A stretch of 64,000 bases of DNA from Gigaspora rosea (GCA_003550325.1 QKWP01001990.1:30379-94378), one strand, 5' to 3'. Numbered from the stretch's first letter, positions 1 to 12,000 are shown. The notes: generated by a model not told the origin, from the sequence alone. Program-made: numbers and translations.

Positions 1-1155
1 ATCTTAAACTTTTTTTATAAAATTTGCAATTGATGTTGATTGGCCGGGTACGAGTGATTGATCACATGTTCATGTGATTAGTTTTGATTGGCCGATAATG
101 GGGGTGCACGGTCGCGCAGGTGTGTGGAATTTTCAAACCCTTAAATTAAAATTAATTTGTACAAAAAATATTTTAATCAGAGCTATTTGAGGTACAAATA
201 TTTTTGCACTACCAGTAGGCTATAATTTTTTTTTTCAAAGTGCCCACTTTGGGGATAGGCTTTTATTCAAGTATAATGAACCACGGCATCCTAAATGGAG
301 GATATTCGATATTTGTACATTGACGAGAGTACAACTAGCCACATCTGCAACTTTTGGTTGCCTATCAAGTAGCCACCTGAAGGTCCTACTCTAGCTGCTA
401 TACCTGCAACCTATATACTAGTGTGAAATAGAAGGCCAATTTAGAGACATCAGTACAATGATAGGGATATTGGTATGACAATACATACTGTGCTGGTCAC
501 ATGCCTATGACACATGACGATAATCACGTGATGACCATTGAACTCTTCGTACATTTTATCTTTGTCTTATTATAGTTAATTCTGATACTTAGTGTTTATT
601 GTTTATATTAGTTTTTAGATCTATTTATTTATTATTTGTTTATTTGTTCGTTTATTTGTTTACATATATGCCAATATTTGTATTGTTGCCCCGCACATAT
701 TTATTCTGTATCGTCGTGTGCATATCATCGTGATGCATTAGTCGTCACGCATATGATCATAGAACATCAAACTTTATGCATGAAATCGTGCTGTATCTTG
801 AGCACCGCGATCAGATCACCTAAAAATAGATAATGATTAGAGAAGGTAAAAGTTATAAAACAGGAGCAAAAGCACCTTTGTAAAGACAGATTTCGGATGT
901 AAAATACTTATCTCAATAAAAATACTTATAATTCTTTTAATTATCTAAAACATAATCGGGTAATTCGGTTACACTAGCATTGCTTATTTAAACCCTCTGA
1001 TCTTTGCCTCCTGCCAGTTCAACTTGTATCACTGGAACACAGTTCCAGATTCTGTACAGCACTCTTAGGACTAGTTAATTCTCAGTGAGAAACTTGGTAG
1101 AGTATTTTCCTGTCCTACACAGGTACTTTGGTAACTTATACATTTATGATTTTGA

Positions 1156-1473
1156 CAGGGCGTAGGATCGATTTCTGGTCATGTGACTTTCCGGCATCAA
1201 TCGTTTTTGAGAAAAAAATATTAATTTACGTTAGGGTTTGGGTCCATGCTGGTGGTTAGAAGAAGCATTATATGACAAAATTGTGGGAGGAAACTTTTTT
1301 GTTATGCCGGAAAGACGGTTTGCTAGTCTAAATCTTGCGAAAAATACGATTTTTGCAAAGCAAATGTTTGTTTTGAATTTTTCTGATTATGTTACGTTAC
1401 ACCTGATCCTGAATTTTAATTGGCTAATTTACGTCAGAAGATCACGTAAATGGAAAATCGATCCTATGCCCTG
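1156..1473. mobile_element. MITE with 17-18 bp inverted repeats, nested
   Basis: Ends are CAGGGCGTAGGATCGAT and ATCGATCCTATGCCCTG, inverted repeats of 17 bp with one mismatch. No clear target duplication is seen next to them. It lies inside the 228-2079 retroposon, so it arrived later. No coding capacity. Confidence 0.6.
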
Positions 1474-1993
1474 GTGTTGTCATGCATTTACCGAGACAAA
1501 CAACTTGCAGTCAGAAGTTATATGCAACTGCTATCGTTACTTACTTCTGCCCTTGTGAAGTTCACCAGATCCTAGTATCTCTCATTCTTCTTCTAGTTTC
1601 TTTCCCCAGAGCTTTCCTTACCCTGGTTGCTTTCCTTCTCCAATTGCAATTCTACTTCCAATCCAAGGACCCAGAAGGTTTGGTCTGCCTGACAAGCAAG
1701 TTTCCTATTCCTTGGTACATGCTTCCGAAACATATGTCTTTTTCCTTCAGTGATGACAACCGGCAGTCCGGTTGGTAGGCTTCTTGTTTGGTGCCGTTAA
1801 AAGTCTGGCTACCTCTTTACTTGGGTCTTGCCAAGCTGGTTTCCTTTGACATATATTAACACCCTCTGGGATTAATTTCCTTGTATAATGCCAAAGCTCC
1901 CAATACAAGTTGGTGCAACCCAGGTTACAAATCTACAAATCCGAGTTCAGAGTTCAGATCACCATAATGCAGATATAAAGTTTTTTGAAAATA

Positions 1994-2079
1994 TCTCCAG
2001 TAGGATTCGAACTCTAGACCTTTTGTTACAACGTTTTAAGGAGATGACAACAAACCAGCTACACTATATTGCCACACCC
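1994..2079 (-). other. tRNA-like sequence (retroposon head)
   Basis: Read on the minus strand it begins GGGTGTGGCAATATAG, has a box-A-like TGTAGCTGG stretch and a good box-B-like GTTCGAATCC near the other end, spaced as in a tRNA gene. Stem pairing looks poor and the sequence runs straight into the retroposon body, so this is a tRNA-derived internal Pol III promoter, not a working tRNA gene. Confidence 0.5.
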
Positions 2080-2279
2080 CCAATAGCCTATAATTATTAT
2101 TACAAGTAATAATAATTATATAATAATTATTATTATATTATATAATTATAATATTGTAAATAAACAATTAGTAAATGCATTGTGTTAATACAGTAAGCTT
2201 TGATAATTATATAAAAATAATCAGTAAAAAAAAAAGAAGAATTGTATTTATATTATAATAAAAAAAAGCAAAGATAAAA

Positions 2280-4045
2280 GAACAAAATAGAATTGACTCT
2301 ATGGGACCTGCCAAGAAATGCAAGAGCAGGACAGATAAGAAGATGCCTAGGCTTTTTTGAAATGGTTCGGGTTAAAGAATATATGCCATTTGGAAAAATG
2401 AAGCAGCTTACATCAAAGTAATTTTACATAATGAGGCCAAAAAGGATTTATAAAAAAAATGTAGGCAATACACTATGATCAAAGAAAGATTGTCTGATTG
2501 ACGCACAAGGCAAAGTGCATACAAGGCAATAGGACCCCGAAATATATATAGATATCAGGTTAATTATAGGGTTACTAAAAAGGAAAGATCTGTAGAAAAA
2601 ACTTTAAAAATAAGCAAAAAATTTACTATAAATAGAAAAGATCTGCATAAAAAAATAAGCAAACTCATACCTGACCTATCTATGTATATTTCGGGGTCCT
2701 AAGGCAATCATTAAAAATGTACCAAAAGTAGCATTAGAATTAGCCTTATTAAGAAGTATAAAGCAAAAATAGTATACATTTCTGCAAATAGTAATCGAAA
2801 TCAAAGGGGTCTAGCAACTGTTTATTTCGAAATAGTAGAAGATTTGAAGAATGTATTAAATAAAACAGTTTATTACTATAGTACCAAATTAATTTGAGCA
2901 ACCAATGCAGGAATATCTAATACTAGAGGAAAGCAAAAGAGTAAATATGTATATAGGTATAATTAGAAGGCTAGACATAAAGAAGGTTTCACATAGAGAA
3001 ATCATAATCTTCTAGGAAAAGCACTACTATCGAATATTAGCAATATTGTTAACAGGAAGGATGAAAATAGAAATATTGGAAAAAAGGACAAAATTGTAGT
3101 AAAAATAATCAAAAAAGAATTTAGAAACACAAAGAGAAACATTCAAATAGAGATTGTACCCGTTGGGAAAACCTCTACCCGGTTACTATTAAATTACCCG
3201 GATATCCGAATAAATTACTATTTCACACAATTGCAAGTTCTACTCGGGTATAATCACTACATTCAAATGCGTGAGTATTTGAAGAAATCTTAAAAAGACT
3301 AGCTAAAATAGAGAAAAGATATGAAAGTATAGAGCAGGCACAGCCTGCTCTTCACTCCTAACAGGCGCCCTAGGTATCTCAAAGGAAAAAGAGAAGATTC
3401 TATATCCACCTAAAAACAAAGTACTAATAGCACAAAATAATATAGCATCTTCTCAAAATATAACATACGAGGAGGGATCCAAAATAGATAAGTTCATTAA
3501 AAAAGAATACAAAGTATTTAAAAAACGAATAAGCACAAAAACAAAATTAGCTAATCTTACAAAGAAAAAAAGGGTTCAGAAAATGCAATAAATAAAGGCC
3601 CTTCTAAAAAACAATCAAAAACAACTCGCGAAAAAATGCTAGAATACAAGGATAAAATAGAAACAATCAATAAGCTTAAAATTGCAAGCTTTAATATAAA
3701 TAGAATTAAGATGAATAAAGGAAAACTAGAAGGAATACTGGAATAGTTAGAAGTAGAAGAAGTAGATTTTTTGGGTTTAATTGAAACAAATATTAGTGAA
3801 AAAGAAGATTGTTTTGCGCTATTAAATAAAACAACTTACAAAAGCTTCTGGTTGAATACAGATGAAAATAAAAGGAAAGAATTAGGATTGGGTATTTTAG
3901 TTAATGAAAAATAGAAAAAACTACTTCTGGTAACATTCAAACATAAATAATAAGGTAATGTAGATATTAAATCCATAAATAAACCTGCAGTAACTGCGGC
4001 TATATTTTTGGATTTAAATCTACATAATATACTGCACATGGCACT
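2280..4045 (+). pseudogene. Decayed non-LTR retrotransposon, 5' part with AP endonuclease
   Basis: The plus strand carries broken coding sequence. The clearest part is about 3660-4040, which reads like the start of an exonuclease-endonuclease-phosphatase (AP endonuclease-like) domain of a LINE: a beta strand KIASFNINRIKMNKGKL, then VDFLGLIETNIS. The IETN motif is the usual catalytic Glu region. Upstream (2280-3600) are basic, frameshifted pieces that could be an ORF1 protein. Several TAG/TAA stops interrupt it. The reverse transcriptase that should follow is absent because the copy ends abruptly near 4045. It is independent of the minus-strand LINE at 4578-7052. A MITE is inserted at 2531-2700. 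Confidence 0.6.
2531..2700. mobile_element. 170-bp hAT-type MITE with 8-bp target duplication
   Basis: Inverted ends AGGACCCCGAAATATA and TATATTTCGGGGTCCT flank a 170-bp non-coding body. The 8-bp AAGGCAAT occurs perfectly on both sides (2523-2530 and 2701-2708), the length expected for hAT transposition. A second copy of the same family is at 19441-19616. Confidence 0.85.
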
Positions 4046-4159
4046 AGATTAAGAATTATTTTATTTGTGCAAAAGCGCACTATTATTTTTTTTAAGTTCT
4101 GACTCAGAACTATAAAAAAATTTAAGTATTTGGATTTCTTTATTTTATTTTTGAAACAA

Positions 4160-4577
4160 ATGTCTAATTGGAAAAATAAAATTAAAAACTTTGAGATTAT
4201 TACATTATGGAATAAATATAAGAATTCTAATAAACCAAGACATAAACTTAATGAATATCGTCTTGTTAAAATTAATTTTAAGCTATTTCTTGAAGTTAAA
4301 ATTAAAGAAAATATTATTTTCTTGACTGATTTAAAACACTTTAATTAAAAATCATACTTGGTGCTCTTATAAACATAAAAAAGTAATAGTTATTATATTG
4401 CAACAAATATAATAAATAATTCTCCTATTAGTTTTTATCAAATGATTTATTCAAAATGGAAAATGATAAATCATATTAATCAAGAAGGTTGTGATAATTG
4501 TGAAATTAATCTCAAAAAAACAACACAAAAAGAAAATAATTTAGAGCATAATAAAATTACAGATAATTGTAATAGTT
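4160..4577 (+). pseudogene. HNH-like endonuclease family, copy A (split by LINE)
   Basis: Starts at ATG 4160 with MSNWKNKIKNFEI and contains the family pattern seen in four places here: an N-terminal region with EYRLVKIN and FLEVK, a KNHTW segment followed by a Tyr-rich strand, and a downstream INHINQEGCDNCEINLKK that resembles the HNH-type DHIN-x-N-xx-DN-xx-NLR box. In phage and viral homing enzymes an AP2-like DNA-binding strand is often joined to such an HNH box, so a DNA-cutting mobile gene is likely but unproven. A frameshift near 4350 and a LINE inserted after 4577 break it; the C-terminal codons resume at 7068 and stop near 7090. Confidence 0.5.
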
Positions 4578-7052
4578 TTTTTTCCCTTAAGCAGTCACGC
4601 TAATACTTTATTAAGATTCTTGAAATTATATTTTTAACTATATAGAACTACCTAATACTTAAGTTTAGCATCACCCGGCCACCCAGACAGTACCTAAGTG
4701 CAACTGGCCGCACTATTTCAAATGAGATAGACTGCTCATCTGACTACTTAAAGTCCATAGTAAAAGGTCTTCTCCCTTCTATGACAAGCTTCAACAATGC
4801 CTTCCTTGCTTCTTTTTTCACACGTTCTTCCTTCTCTTCTAGATGCCTTTTCCTTTCTTCTTTCATCTGTTGGTTCACTTTCCTTGCTGCGCACAACTTC
4901 TTTTTTTCTTTTAGTCCTTTCTTCATCTTCCTTGTTATTTTTTTCTTTCCCCATTCATTGACTTTTTCACATTGAATTCTCTACACTTGTTCATAAAAAG
5001 TGTTCCAAGCTGTCTTTATTACAGTACATACAAATTTCTGTCTCGACTTTCTTTTTAATATCTGTGTCAGTATTTCATGTGTATTTTCTGGAATTAAGCT
5101 CTTGATAAGCGCTTTTCTTGTTATAACCTCTTCTGTTTCTGTTTTTCTATATAGAGTTGTATATAGCACATATGGAGAAACACGGACTTTCTCTTCTTCT
5201 TTTAGCCCTTTCCAGGCTGTTGCTATGGTTACCTTTTGGATTCTTTTCCATAGGCTTGTCTGTCCTTTACACGATACTAAGTGCAACTGTGTCTCCTTAA
5301 TCTTGTCCTGACATACTTGGCACTCTGCTATTGTATAAATATCTGGTCTTCTCTTGTTAAGTTTCTCCAATGTTAGTAGTTTCTCCATTATGCACTTTAT
5401 TAATGTTGTCTCGCCAGCATGCTTCATTACATGGCAGACTATCTTTTTCCCATATATCTCGTATTAATCCTGCTCTCTGACAGCCTTGAGTTATTTTCAA
5501 TTTTGTTAATTGACCAAGACTATCTTGTCTATTTAATCTATTCATCAGCCTGCTTATTTGTTTTATTGTTAACTCCCGCTGGAGTGTTCTGTAGCTACCA
5601 AGGTCTTTGTGTACTATTATACAATTCTCTAATATCCTTAGTAGATTACTTTTTTGTTTTGCTAACTATATTATTGGCTAATATATCTCATTTATTTCTC
5701 TTTCTGACATCTTTGTTAATTGAAGCATATAGCTTAGTTTTGGTATTATTACCATATTGTTTATGTACGCAATCTGGCTTGATGTCATTTTTTTGTATCT
5801 TAAATCTCTTACTATTTGGCTCACTATGCCTTTTGTTTTCTTTTTAACAAGCCCTTCTCGCATTCTGCTATTTAGCCATATTCCCAATGATCTTACAATC
5901 TTGTTTCTTGGCTCTTCCTTTACTATACTTCTTCCAAACATTACTTCTCTTTCTTCTGGCTTGGTTTTCGTGTTCATTACTACCAATTTTGACTTTGACC
6001 CATTTATTTCTATATCATTTGCTTGGAAGAATTCTTTAGCCATCCCTATGATTCTGTCAATTGTTCTTTGTTATTTGCGATTCAAGTTGTATTGTCAGCA
6101 CATGCTATTGCCACCTAATGGTATCTTGTGATGTTGCTGCAGAGCATCCCTTGACTTGTGCTTTGCTTCACTGTGTAGCCTAGCTTTTCTTTCTTTTGCA
6201 CTTTCTTTAGCAGGGGTCATAAAATAGTCATCATATCAGTGGAGAAATCACCTTCTTTTGATCTATTTCATCACCTGCTATTATTTTTTTAGTCAGACCG
6301 TGAGCTATTATTATCTTTAACTGTTTCTTATGGAAGAGGTTTAGGACATATTTAATTGTATGCTCTGGTAGCTTGACTCTTCGGAGTGCCAATTCTAAAC
6401 TCTCTAATGGTACTGAATTGAATGCCTTCTTCATGTCCTGTAGAAGTATCCATAATTCTTTATTCTTTTCTTTTGTCTTCTCCATTATTATATTTAGTAT
6501 GTGTACTGGCTGTTCTGTAGAGTTTCCTGAAAGCCCAGCGTAGTTTGGTCCCTTAAGAATTTCTTTTTCTACAAACACTTTAGCAAGTCTTCTTGTAATA
6601 ACCTTTGTTACAACTTTTCTAAACAGTTCAATTAGTGCTATCGGGCGGATGTTGTTTAAACTATATCCCATTTTATATCCTTTGCTATCAAATATACTTG
6701 GGTGATTTTCCACTTTGCCGATATTTCTCCTGTTTTGATGCACAGGTTCACAAGGCCTCTAAATATCTGTTGTATTTTCTCACTTGCATGTTTAATTAGC
6801 ACAAAGCTTATACCTGAAATTCCTGAAGCAGTTCTTACTTTAAGCTCTCTTATCATCTCTTTTCATTCTTCTTGCTTTATCTCCTCTTCTACTTCATTAA
6901 ACTACTTCTCATCAATGTACTTTTGAGGTCTATATATTTCTTTCCACCTTTTTGATATTTTCTCCAGTTTGGTTGTTCTTTTTCTAAATTGGTTCTTGTA
7001 GTACTCTGCTACACCTTTTCTTATATCTTCTGGTTCTGTTCTTAACACCGTT
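4578..7052 (-). mobile_element. 5'-truncated LINE with reverse transcriptase
   Basis: Inserted in minus orientation with a perfect 15-bp target duplication, ATAATTGTAATAGTT, at 4563-4577 and 7053-7067; a short T-run at 4576-4583 is the poly-A end. The coding remnant runs from about 7040 down to 4744. RT fingers/palm are at 6231-6743, with IRPIALIELFRKVVTKVI and the motif-A region LQDMKKAFNSV (first Asp kept, second Asp of the usual KAFD changed to Asn). RT thumb follows at 5678-6043. A zinc-binding CQVCQDKIKETQLHLVSC lies in 4981-5427, and a basic coiled tail at 4744-4926. I cannot find an intact xxDD box. Tandem TGA codons near 6226-6231 and several frameshifts show it is dead. Confidence 0.8.
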
Positions 7053-7133
7053 ATAATTGTAATAGTTATTCAATTAATTATATTTAAAAAAACTATATAT
7101 TGTATAATTAATTATATTTAATTTTTAATAAAA

Positions 7134-7936
7134 ATGAATATTCCAAATTTATATAAAAATTTTTTTGATAAAAAAGAATGTATTAAATTTTTAATCAGAA
7201 AATATTATTAAACCTCCTAAAAAATGTCAATTCTGTAATGGAGAAATATATCTTTATCTTAAATATAATGTTTTTCATTGTAAGAAAAATGATTGTAAAA
7301 AGATAGTTACTGTTTTAAAAACACTTTTTTTTTCAACACTGTCTAAAATGTAATGATATCTTATTAATTGGATATTATTGGATTTATAACCTTAAAATTT
7401 AACAGATTCATGATATTACTAATATTGCTAGACTTAGTATTTGTAAATTTATTAAAGATTTTAGAAATTTGCTATTAATTCTTTAACACCAGAAGATACA
7501 ATAATTGGTGGTCAAAAACAAATAGTTGAAATTGATGAATCTTTATTTAATGATTTCTGGGTTATTGGAGGTGTTCAAAGACCTAAAAAAAAAAATATTG
7601 AAAAAAAATGTTTTTTGAAGTTGTCAATAATTGTAATACCGAAACATTTACAAAAATTATAAAACAGCATGTAAAACCTGGGTCAACTATATTTACAGAT
7701 TTTGGTTTGGTTATCAAAATTTTGAAAGTCTTGGTATTAAACATATACGAACAAATTATTCAAGCCAAATCCTAGACAAAGAATTAGAAAAATTCACACA
7801 AATTCAATAGAAAGTACATGATTTACTCAAAATTTTTATTCCAAAATCAATAAGAAGAAAAAATATTATTAAACCTTTATTATATAAATTTATATTTAGA
7901 CAAAAATATAAAAATGAATTATGGAAATCTTTTTAA
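7134..7936 (+). pseudogene. Merlin / IS1595-like (ISXO2) transposase, broken
   Basis: A DDE transposase of about 265 codons from ATG 7134 to TAA 7934-7936, the usual size for this family. Near the N-terminus is a zinc ribbon (CQFCNGEIYLYLKYN then FHCKKNDCKK). The catalytic region has the typical VEIDESLFN, a WVIGGVQR segment and FFEVVNNCNTETFTKII followed by PGSTIFTDFG, supplying the first and second Asp. The C-terminal helix RRKNIIKPLLYKFIFRQKY resembles the end of ISXO2 proteins. Several frameshifts at A/T runs (near 7195, 7330 and 7700) and a TAG disrupt it. I did not find terminal inverted repeats, so whether it is a host element or part of a viral cargo is open. It converges with the HNH-like gene at 7960-8462. 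Confidence 0.65.
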
Positions 7937-7959
7937 ATATTATAAAAATAATTAATATT

Positions 7960-8462
7960 TTACTTCTTTTTATCATGTTCTTTTTTAAAATTAATAGCTT
8001 GTTGTTTTAATTTAAAATATTTTGTTTTTTATTTTCTATTTTCATACCATTTAAATCTCCAATAATTATATGTTATCAAAATCAATTTCATTATAACCTG
8101 ATGTATAATTTACAATTTGTTTTCTTAAATTTGATTTACAATAATCTAATCCAAATCTATTAATATGATCTGTAAATCTCCAATTTTGAATAAATTTTGT
8201 AGTTTTATTTTTAATTTTTGAAAAATATAATATGTATTTCCTTCTTTACTACTATACCAAGTATGATTTTTAATTAATTTGATATTATTAAAATCTGTAA
8301 GAAATATAATTTCTGGTTTTTGTGTTTTGACTTCAAGAAAAAGAGTTGCATTAATTTCTACAATTTGATATTTATTTGATTTTTTTTTGGTTTAATAATT
8401 GGTACTTTAGACCAACCAGATAACACTTCAAAACTCAGAAATTTTTCTTGCCAATTAGACAT
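7960..8462 (-). pseudogene. HNH-like endonuclease family, copy B
   Basis: Starts at ATG 8462 with MSNWQEKFLSFEVLSGW, close to copy A's start. It keeps FLEVK-like, PEIIFLTDFNN and IKNHTWYSSKEGNTYYI segments and ends with a basic KQQAINFKKEHDKK tail that parallels the tails of copies C and D. The HNH-type box expected between them is poorly kept. Frameshifts occur near 8380 and 8200. It is convergent with the Merlin-like pseudogene. Confidence 0.45.
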
Positions 8463-8684
8463 TTTGTTTCACAAATTAAACTAAAGAATTTCTAAATACT
8501 TTTATAATTTTTAGATTTCTTTGTCAATAAATTTTAGTATACATAGCAGTATAGGATATTAAACCTGGGTTTGTATCTGTCACACTATGTTATTATATTT
8601 GAGGCTTTATGGTGATAATGTTGAATTCATTTGAAGAAAAAAATATAAAAAAAATTTATGGAAAGTATTTTTAAATAATCTTAA

Positions 8685-8990
8685 GAATAATAACTAACAA
8701 TTGATGCTGCACATAAACATAGAAATGTAATAATAAATTCTTCAATTTTTTTTGTATTAAACTAAATAATAATATTTCAAAAAGTAATAATATAAAAATA
8801 ATTTTTAATATTAAAAATAAATTTTTATTTTTTCTATATAATTCTTCATTTTTTTATCTAATCTTTTATTTCTTTCTTCAAGATTATTAATTGTTTTCTC
8901 TAAAATTTTGATTGTTTCTCTTTGAATTTTTATTGTTTTTTTGCACTTTTTCAAAATTTTTATTTTATTTTCATTGTAATAGTCAAATCA
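8685..8990 (-). pseudogene. Small coiled-coil membrane protein remnant
   Basis: A lysine/glutamate-rich heptad stretch (ILKKCKKTIKIQRETIKILE, then NNLEERNKRLDKKMKNYIEK) is followed, after a frameshift, by a hydrophobic span (IFILLLFEILLF). This coil-then-membrane layout matches the tail-anchored proteins at 21.8-23.4 kb, so it may be a stray piece of the same viral material. No family is recognised. An in-frame TGA precedes the coil. Confidence 0.35.
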
Positions 8991-9316
8991 TTTATCATTT
9001 TGAATTTAAATATTGAAATTTATATTTTATAGATCCTTTATTTATATAATTATTAAAAATAATATTGTTAATGAATATTTCTAATATCTTGAAAAATTTT
9101 AACAATTAAATTAATGTTTCATTACCAAGACTTAACACATAAATTAAAAATCTACCAGAATTTGTATATATTGAAATTGTTAATAATAATCTACCCCAAT
9201 TGATTACTCAAATTTTATGCTAATAATATTTGTATTTAAACAATATATTCTAAAAATCTTTGCATTTTTTTAATAATCAATATTTTATCAGTTACAGGAT
9301 TTGCATTTAGTGAAAT
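8991..9316. other. AT-rich spacer, no gene seen
   Basis: No coding pattern, RNA gene or repeat with recognisable ends was found here. Confidence 0.5.
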
Positions 9317-10397
9317 ACGTGAGTTGGATGAAAAGTTTTGTCAGTAGATCAATATCTTGATCATTTTTAATATACAGTTTTAAATTTTATATATATTAAT
9401 ATAGTGGTTATAATGAATTTATAAAAAAAAATTTAATTAATTTTAATTAGATAGGGCAGTGTCATTAATCACCTGATTATTTTTTATCAGAGGCCTACCC
9501 CCCCTCCCTCTTCCTCAATATATAAATAGTCAGGTTCTTATATATAATTTCAACTTTTTTTACCCCCCTCCCCCCCTAAAAAATCACCTGATTTTTGTTA
9601 CTCCCCATAGTTGTTGAAAAAATTGGTTTTTAAATTTATTAATTTAACCAATTTAAATTTATTATTATAAAAATTTAAATTAAGTCATTTATATCAAAAT
9701 TTTTATAATAAAAAAAATTATATAACCAAAATAATGAACTATATTTATATAATTAAAATTTATATAAATAAATTTTATTTATAATTATTTGAAGTAATTT
9801 TATTATAAATTAAATATTTTACTATATATAGTAATTAATTTACTAAATTTAGTAATAAAATTTATCTATATAACAATTTTTAATTTTTGGTTGTTTTAAA
9901 TAAATTTAATAATTTTATTTGAAAATAGAATAGTTATAAATAAAAATTATTGCAAAATTATTATTATTTATAAAATTTATAAAAATATTAAAAAATAAAA
10001 AAACTATAGCTTCGCAAAATCTAATTAAACAAAGAAAAATTTTAAATTGTAAATTTTTTAAATTTTAATATGTTAATTTAAAAATAAATTATATATTTAA
10101 AAACTACATACCTGATTTTAGTATTAGCTAAATTTTTAGAAAAATTAATTAAATTTTTAAATTTTTTTATATATACTTAAGATAAAGTTTAATTAATTTT
10201 TATATAAAAAATTTGCAAAATTTTTTATATAATAAATTAAAAATTCAATATTTTAAAACTATCTGATAAAAATACTTAAAATTTTTTTTACATATTTATT
10301 ATAACCACTATATTTATATATATAAAGGTTAAACCTGTATCTTTAAAATTGATCAAGATATTAATCTACTGACAAGACTTTTCATCCAACCTACGTA
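9317..10397. mobile_element. Inverted-repeat element with ~95-bp ends
   Basis: The left arm (about 9317-9415, starting TACGTGAGTTGGATGAAAAG) is repeated inverted at about 10302-10397 (ending CTTTTCATCCAACCTACGTA). The arms include a shared TTGATC-containing stretch and end at ATAGTGGTTATAAT / ATTATAACCACTAT. The 0.9-kb interior is almost pure A/T with no gene. A Harbinger-type MITE is nested at 9454-9606. No target duplication was resolved. Confidence 0.6.
9454..9606. mobile_element. PIF-Harbinger-type MITE (copy 2)
   Basis: Starts GGGCAGTGTCATTAATCACC and ends TTGTTACTCCCC, flanked on both sides by a 3-bp ATA. It is the reverse-oriented relative of the element at 42797-42939 and contains the same C-rich tracts (CCCCCCCTCCC). 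The 3-bp target and GGG start fit PIF-Harbinger. Confidence 0.7.
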
Positions 10398-10846
10398 AAT
10401 TATACTAAGTTATTCCAATTATTTTGATTTAACTATATTAATCTCTAAATTTCTATAATAAATATAATTCTATTGGTTATAGGATTCTACAATAGCTTGA
10501 ATTAATTAATTCCAATTAATTTGTTTATTTAAACTTAATTTACATTTAAAATAATTTTTCTTTTTTTTAATTTTTAAAAATTATTTATGTAATTCATTAT
10601 TTTTTTTTGAACTAAAAATATTAAATATAAAAATATAATAAAACTTTTTGTTAGAAACAAAAAAACAACTTATAATTCTTTTCTCTTTTTACAACAACCA
10701 TATGATTGTATAGTTTTACAATTAACATATATGCTTGAAAAGCATATAAAAGCAATAAAATAATAAATGATTGATAATTTTGTTAATTTCATTTTTTATA
10801 TTGATATTTTAGAATAAAATGGTATTTATATACTTTATTAGATTTA
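10398..10846. other. AT-rich spacer, no gene seen
   Basis: Mostly A/T tracts. Nothing with coding periodicity or defined ends. Confidence 0.5.
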
Positions 10847-10922
10847 ATATGGGGGACATCAATAGAAATGGGACAAATTTATCTAATAAATTTGTCACAT
10901 TTCTATTGACTTCACCCCATAT
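10847..10922. repeat. Strong hairpin / mini inverted repeat
   Basis: The core arms at 10859-10882 and 10886-10909 are 24 bp each with one mismatch and only a 3-base loop. Outside them ATATGGGG and CCCCATAT are also inverted. It could be a tiny MITE or a hairpin-forming insertion. No target duplication seen. Confidence 0.65.
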
Positions 10923-10982
10923 ATCATCATTTATTAGAAAAATAAAACAAATTATAAATATTTTACTTCTTTTCCATTCATA

Positions 10983-11237
10983 TGGGCTTGGTGCTACAAA
11001 AATGGGGTAAATTGACAAATTTTTAAAAATGAATTTTTTTGTATAAATTAATTTAGTATAAGATTAGGATCATTTTTTACTTAAAAATACAAAAGTAGTT
11101 GTATTAATAAAATTGCAGTATAACTTTTTAAAATTTGCAATTTTTTATGATTTATTATAAAATTTATAACATAAAAATTGATTTTCTGAAGATCTTTTTT
11201 TTTGTTAATTTACCCTCTTTTTGTAGCACCAAGCCCA
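10983..11237. mobile_element. Tc1/mariner-type MITE
   Basis: Ends TGGGCTTGGTGCTACAAAAA and TTTTTGTAGCACCAAGCCCA are inverted for about 35 bp with few mismatches, and TA dinucleotides flank both ends (10981-10982 and 11238-11239). It is inserted in the C-terminal part of HNH-like copy C, whose coding frame stops at its edge. Confidence 0.7.
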
Positions 11238-11305
11238 TATTATTTGAAATTTTATTGTGTTTTAATTTAAATTCTATTGCTAATTGTTTTACTTGTTTAC
11301 TATTT

Positions 11306-12000
11306 TTTTTTATTTTTATTTTTTTTTAAGGTGAGGTCATGCCTCTGGACTTTATTGGATGTATATTGATCATTATACATTACTGCTTACAATCTTTATA
11401 CTATCTACTAAGTACTGAGACTTGGACTATTTATCCATAACCTAAACCTACCAGAGCCTACCATATTCCTATTTATATAGCCAGCCTGGTTTTGTACGTC
11501 CCTTCCTAGCTGCTGATTAGTATTCACATATCCGCCACTTTACTCACATTTCCTAGTATTGTCACTTCCAATTTGGGTATGTAATTCCAGGTAGGCGCTT
11601 TATGCTTCCAAATTGGTACACCCAAAGTTTCTTACTAGTGTACTTTTTGGGAGTTCGTATCTCAAGCCATGCAGCTGTCTCTACCACATTGGGTAAGTAT
11701 CTCAAGCCTGCATGCTACCACAACTAACCAATTTTCTTGCGACTTCGGAACCCAGAATTTAGCTTTCTGAATTCGAAAATATGCGAACGACTGTACTCCC
11801 AGCTATGGTAATGAGGTATCCAGGCATGTTTCGCCAAGGCTTCCAGTACCAAGCATAGTTGGATGGCATCATGAAGCGGCCAGCTGACCCGGCTTTTATA
11901 CCACTATATGCACTTGTACTAGCTATACCCATATTGGTAGTCCCAAATCCTCTTAACATCCTAAGACTTCCATATGGGTGCGCCCAGAGCTCTGTTGGAT
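11306..12000 (-). mobile_element. Retroposon with 14-bp target duplication
   Basis: CTTGTTTACTATTT occurs at 11292-11305 and again at 12001-12014. Directly inside the left copy is a T-rich tract (poly-A tail on the minus strand), so this is a 695-bp retroposon in minus orientation. No tRNA-like head is visible at 12000 and no clear protein is encoded, so it may be 5'-truncated. It splits HNH-like copy C. Confidence 0.75.

Larger units (their letters stand above)
228..2079 (-). mobile_element. Non-autonomous retroposon with tRNA-like head
   Basis: On the minus strand a tRNA-like head starts at 2079 and the element ends in an A-run (plus-strand T-run at about 228-235). Flanking sequences at 212-227 (CCAGTAGGCTATAATT) and 2080-2095 (CCAATAGCCTATAATT) match at 14 of 16 positions, as expected for a diverged target-site duplication from target-primed insertion. 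A 318-bp inverted-repeat element is nested at 1156-1473; without it the retroposon is about 1.5 kb, long for a SINE. I see no convincing protein in it: the short reading frames at 1238-1778 have no recognisable domain. It is probably an old, inactive host element. Confidence 0.55.

Noticed and set aside
1238-1778. Open reading frames of about 100 codons inside the first retroposon
   Set aside because: No domain or start context, and they overlap a MITE boundary; likely chance.
4781-6131. Hydrophobic plus-strand ORFs opposite the LINE
   Set aside because: They mirror the charged minus-strand reverse transcriptase frames and have no domains of their own.
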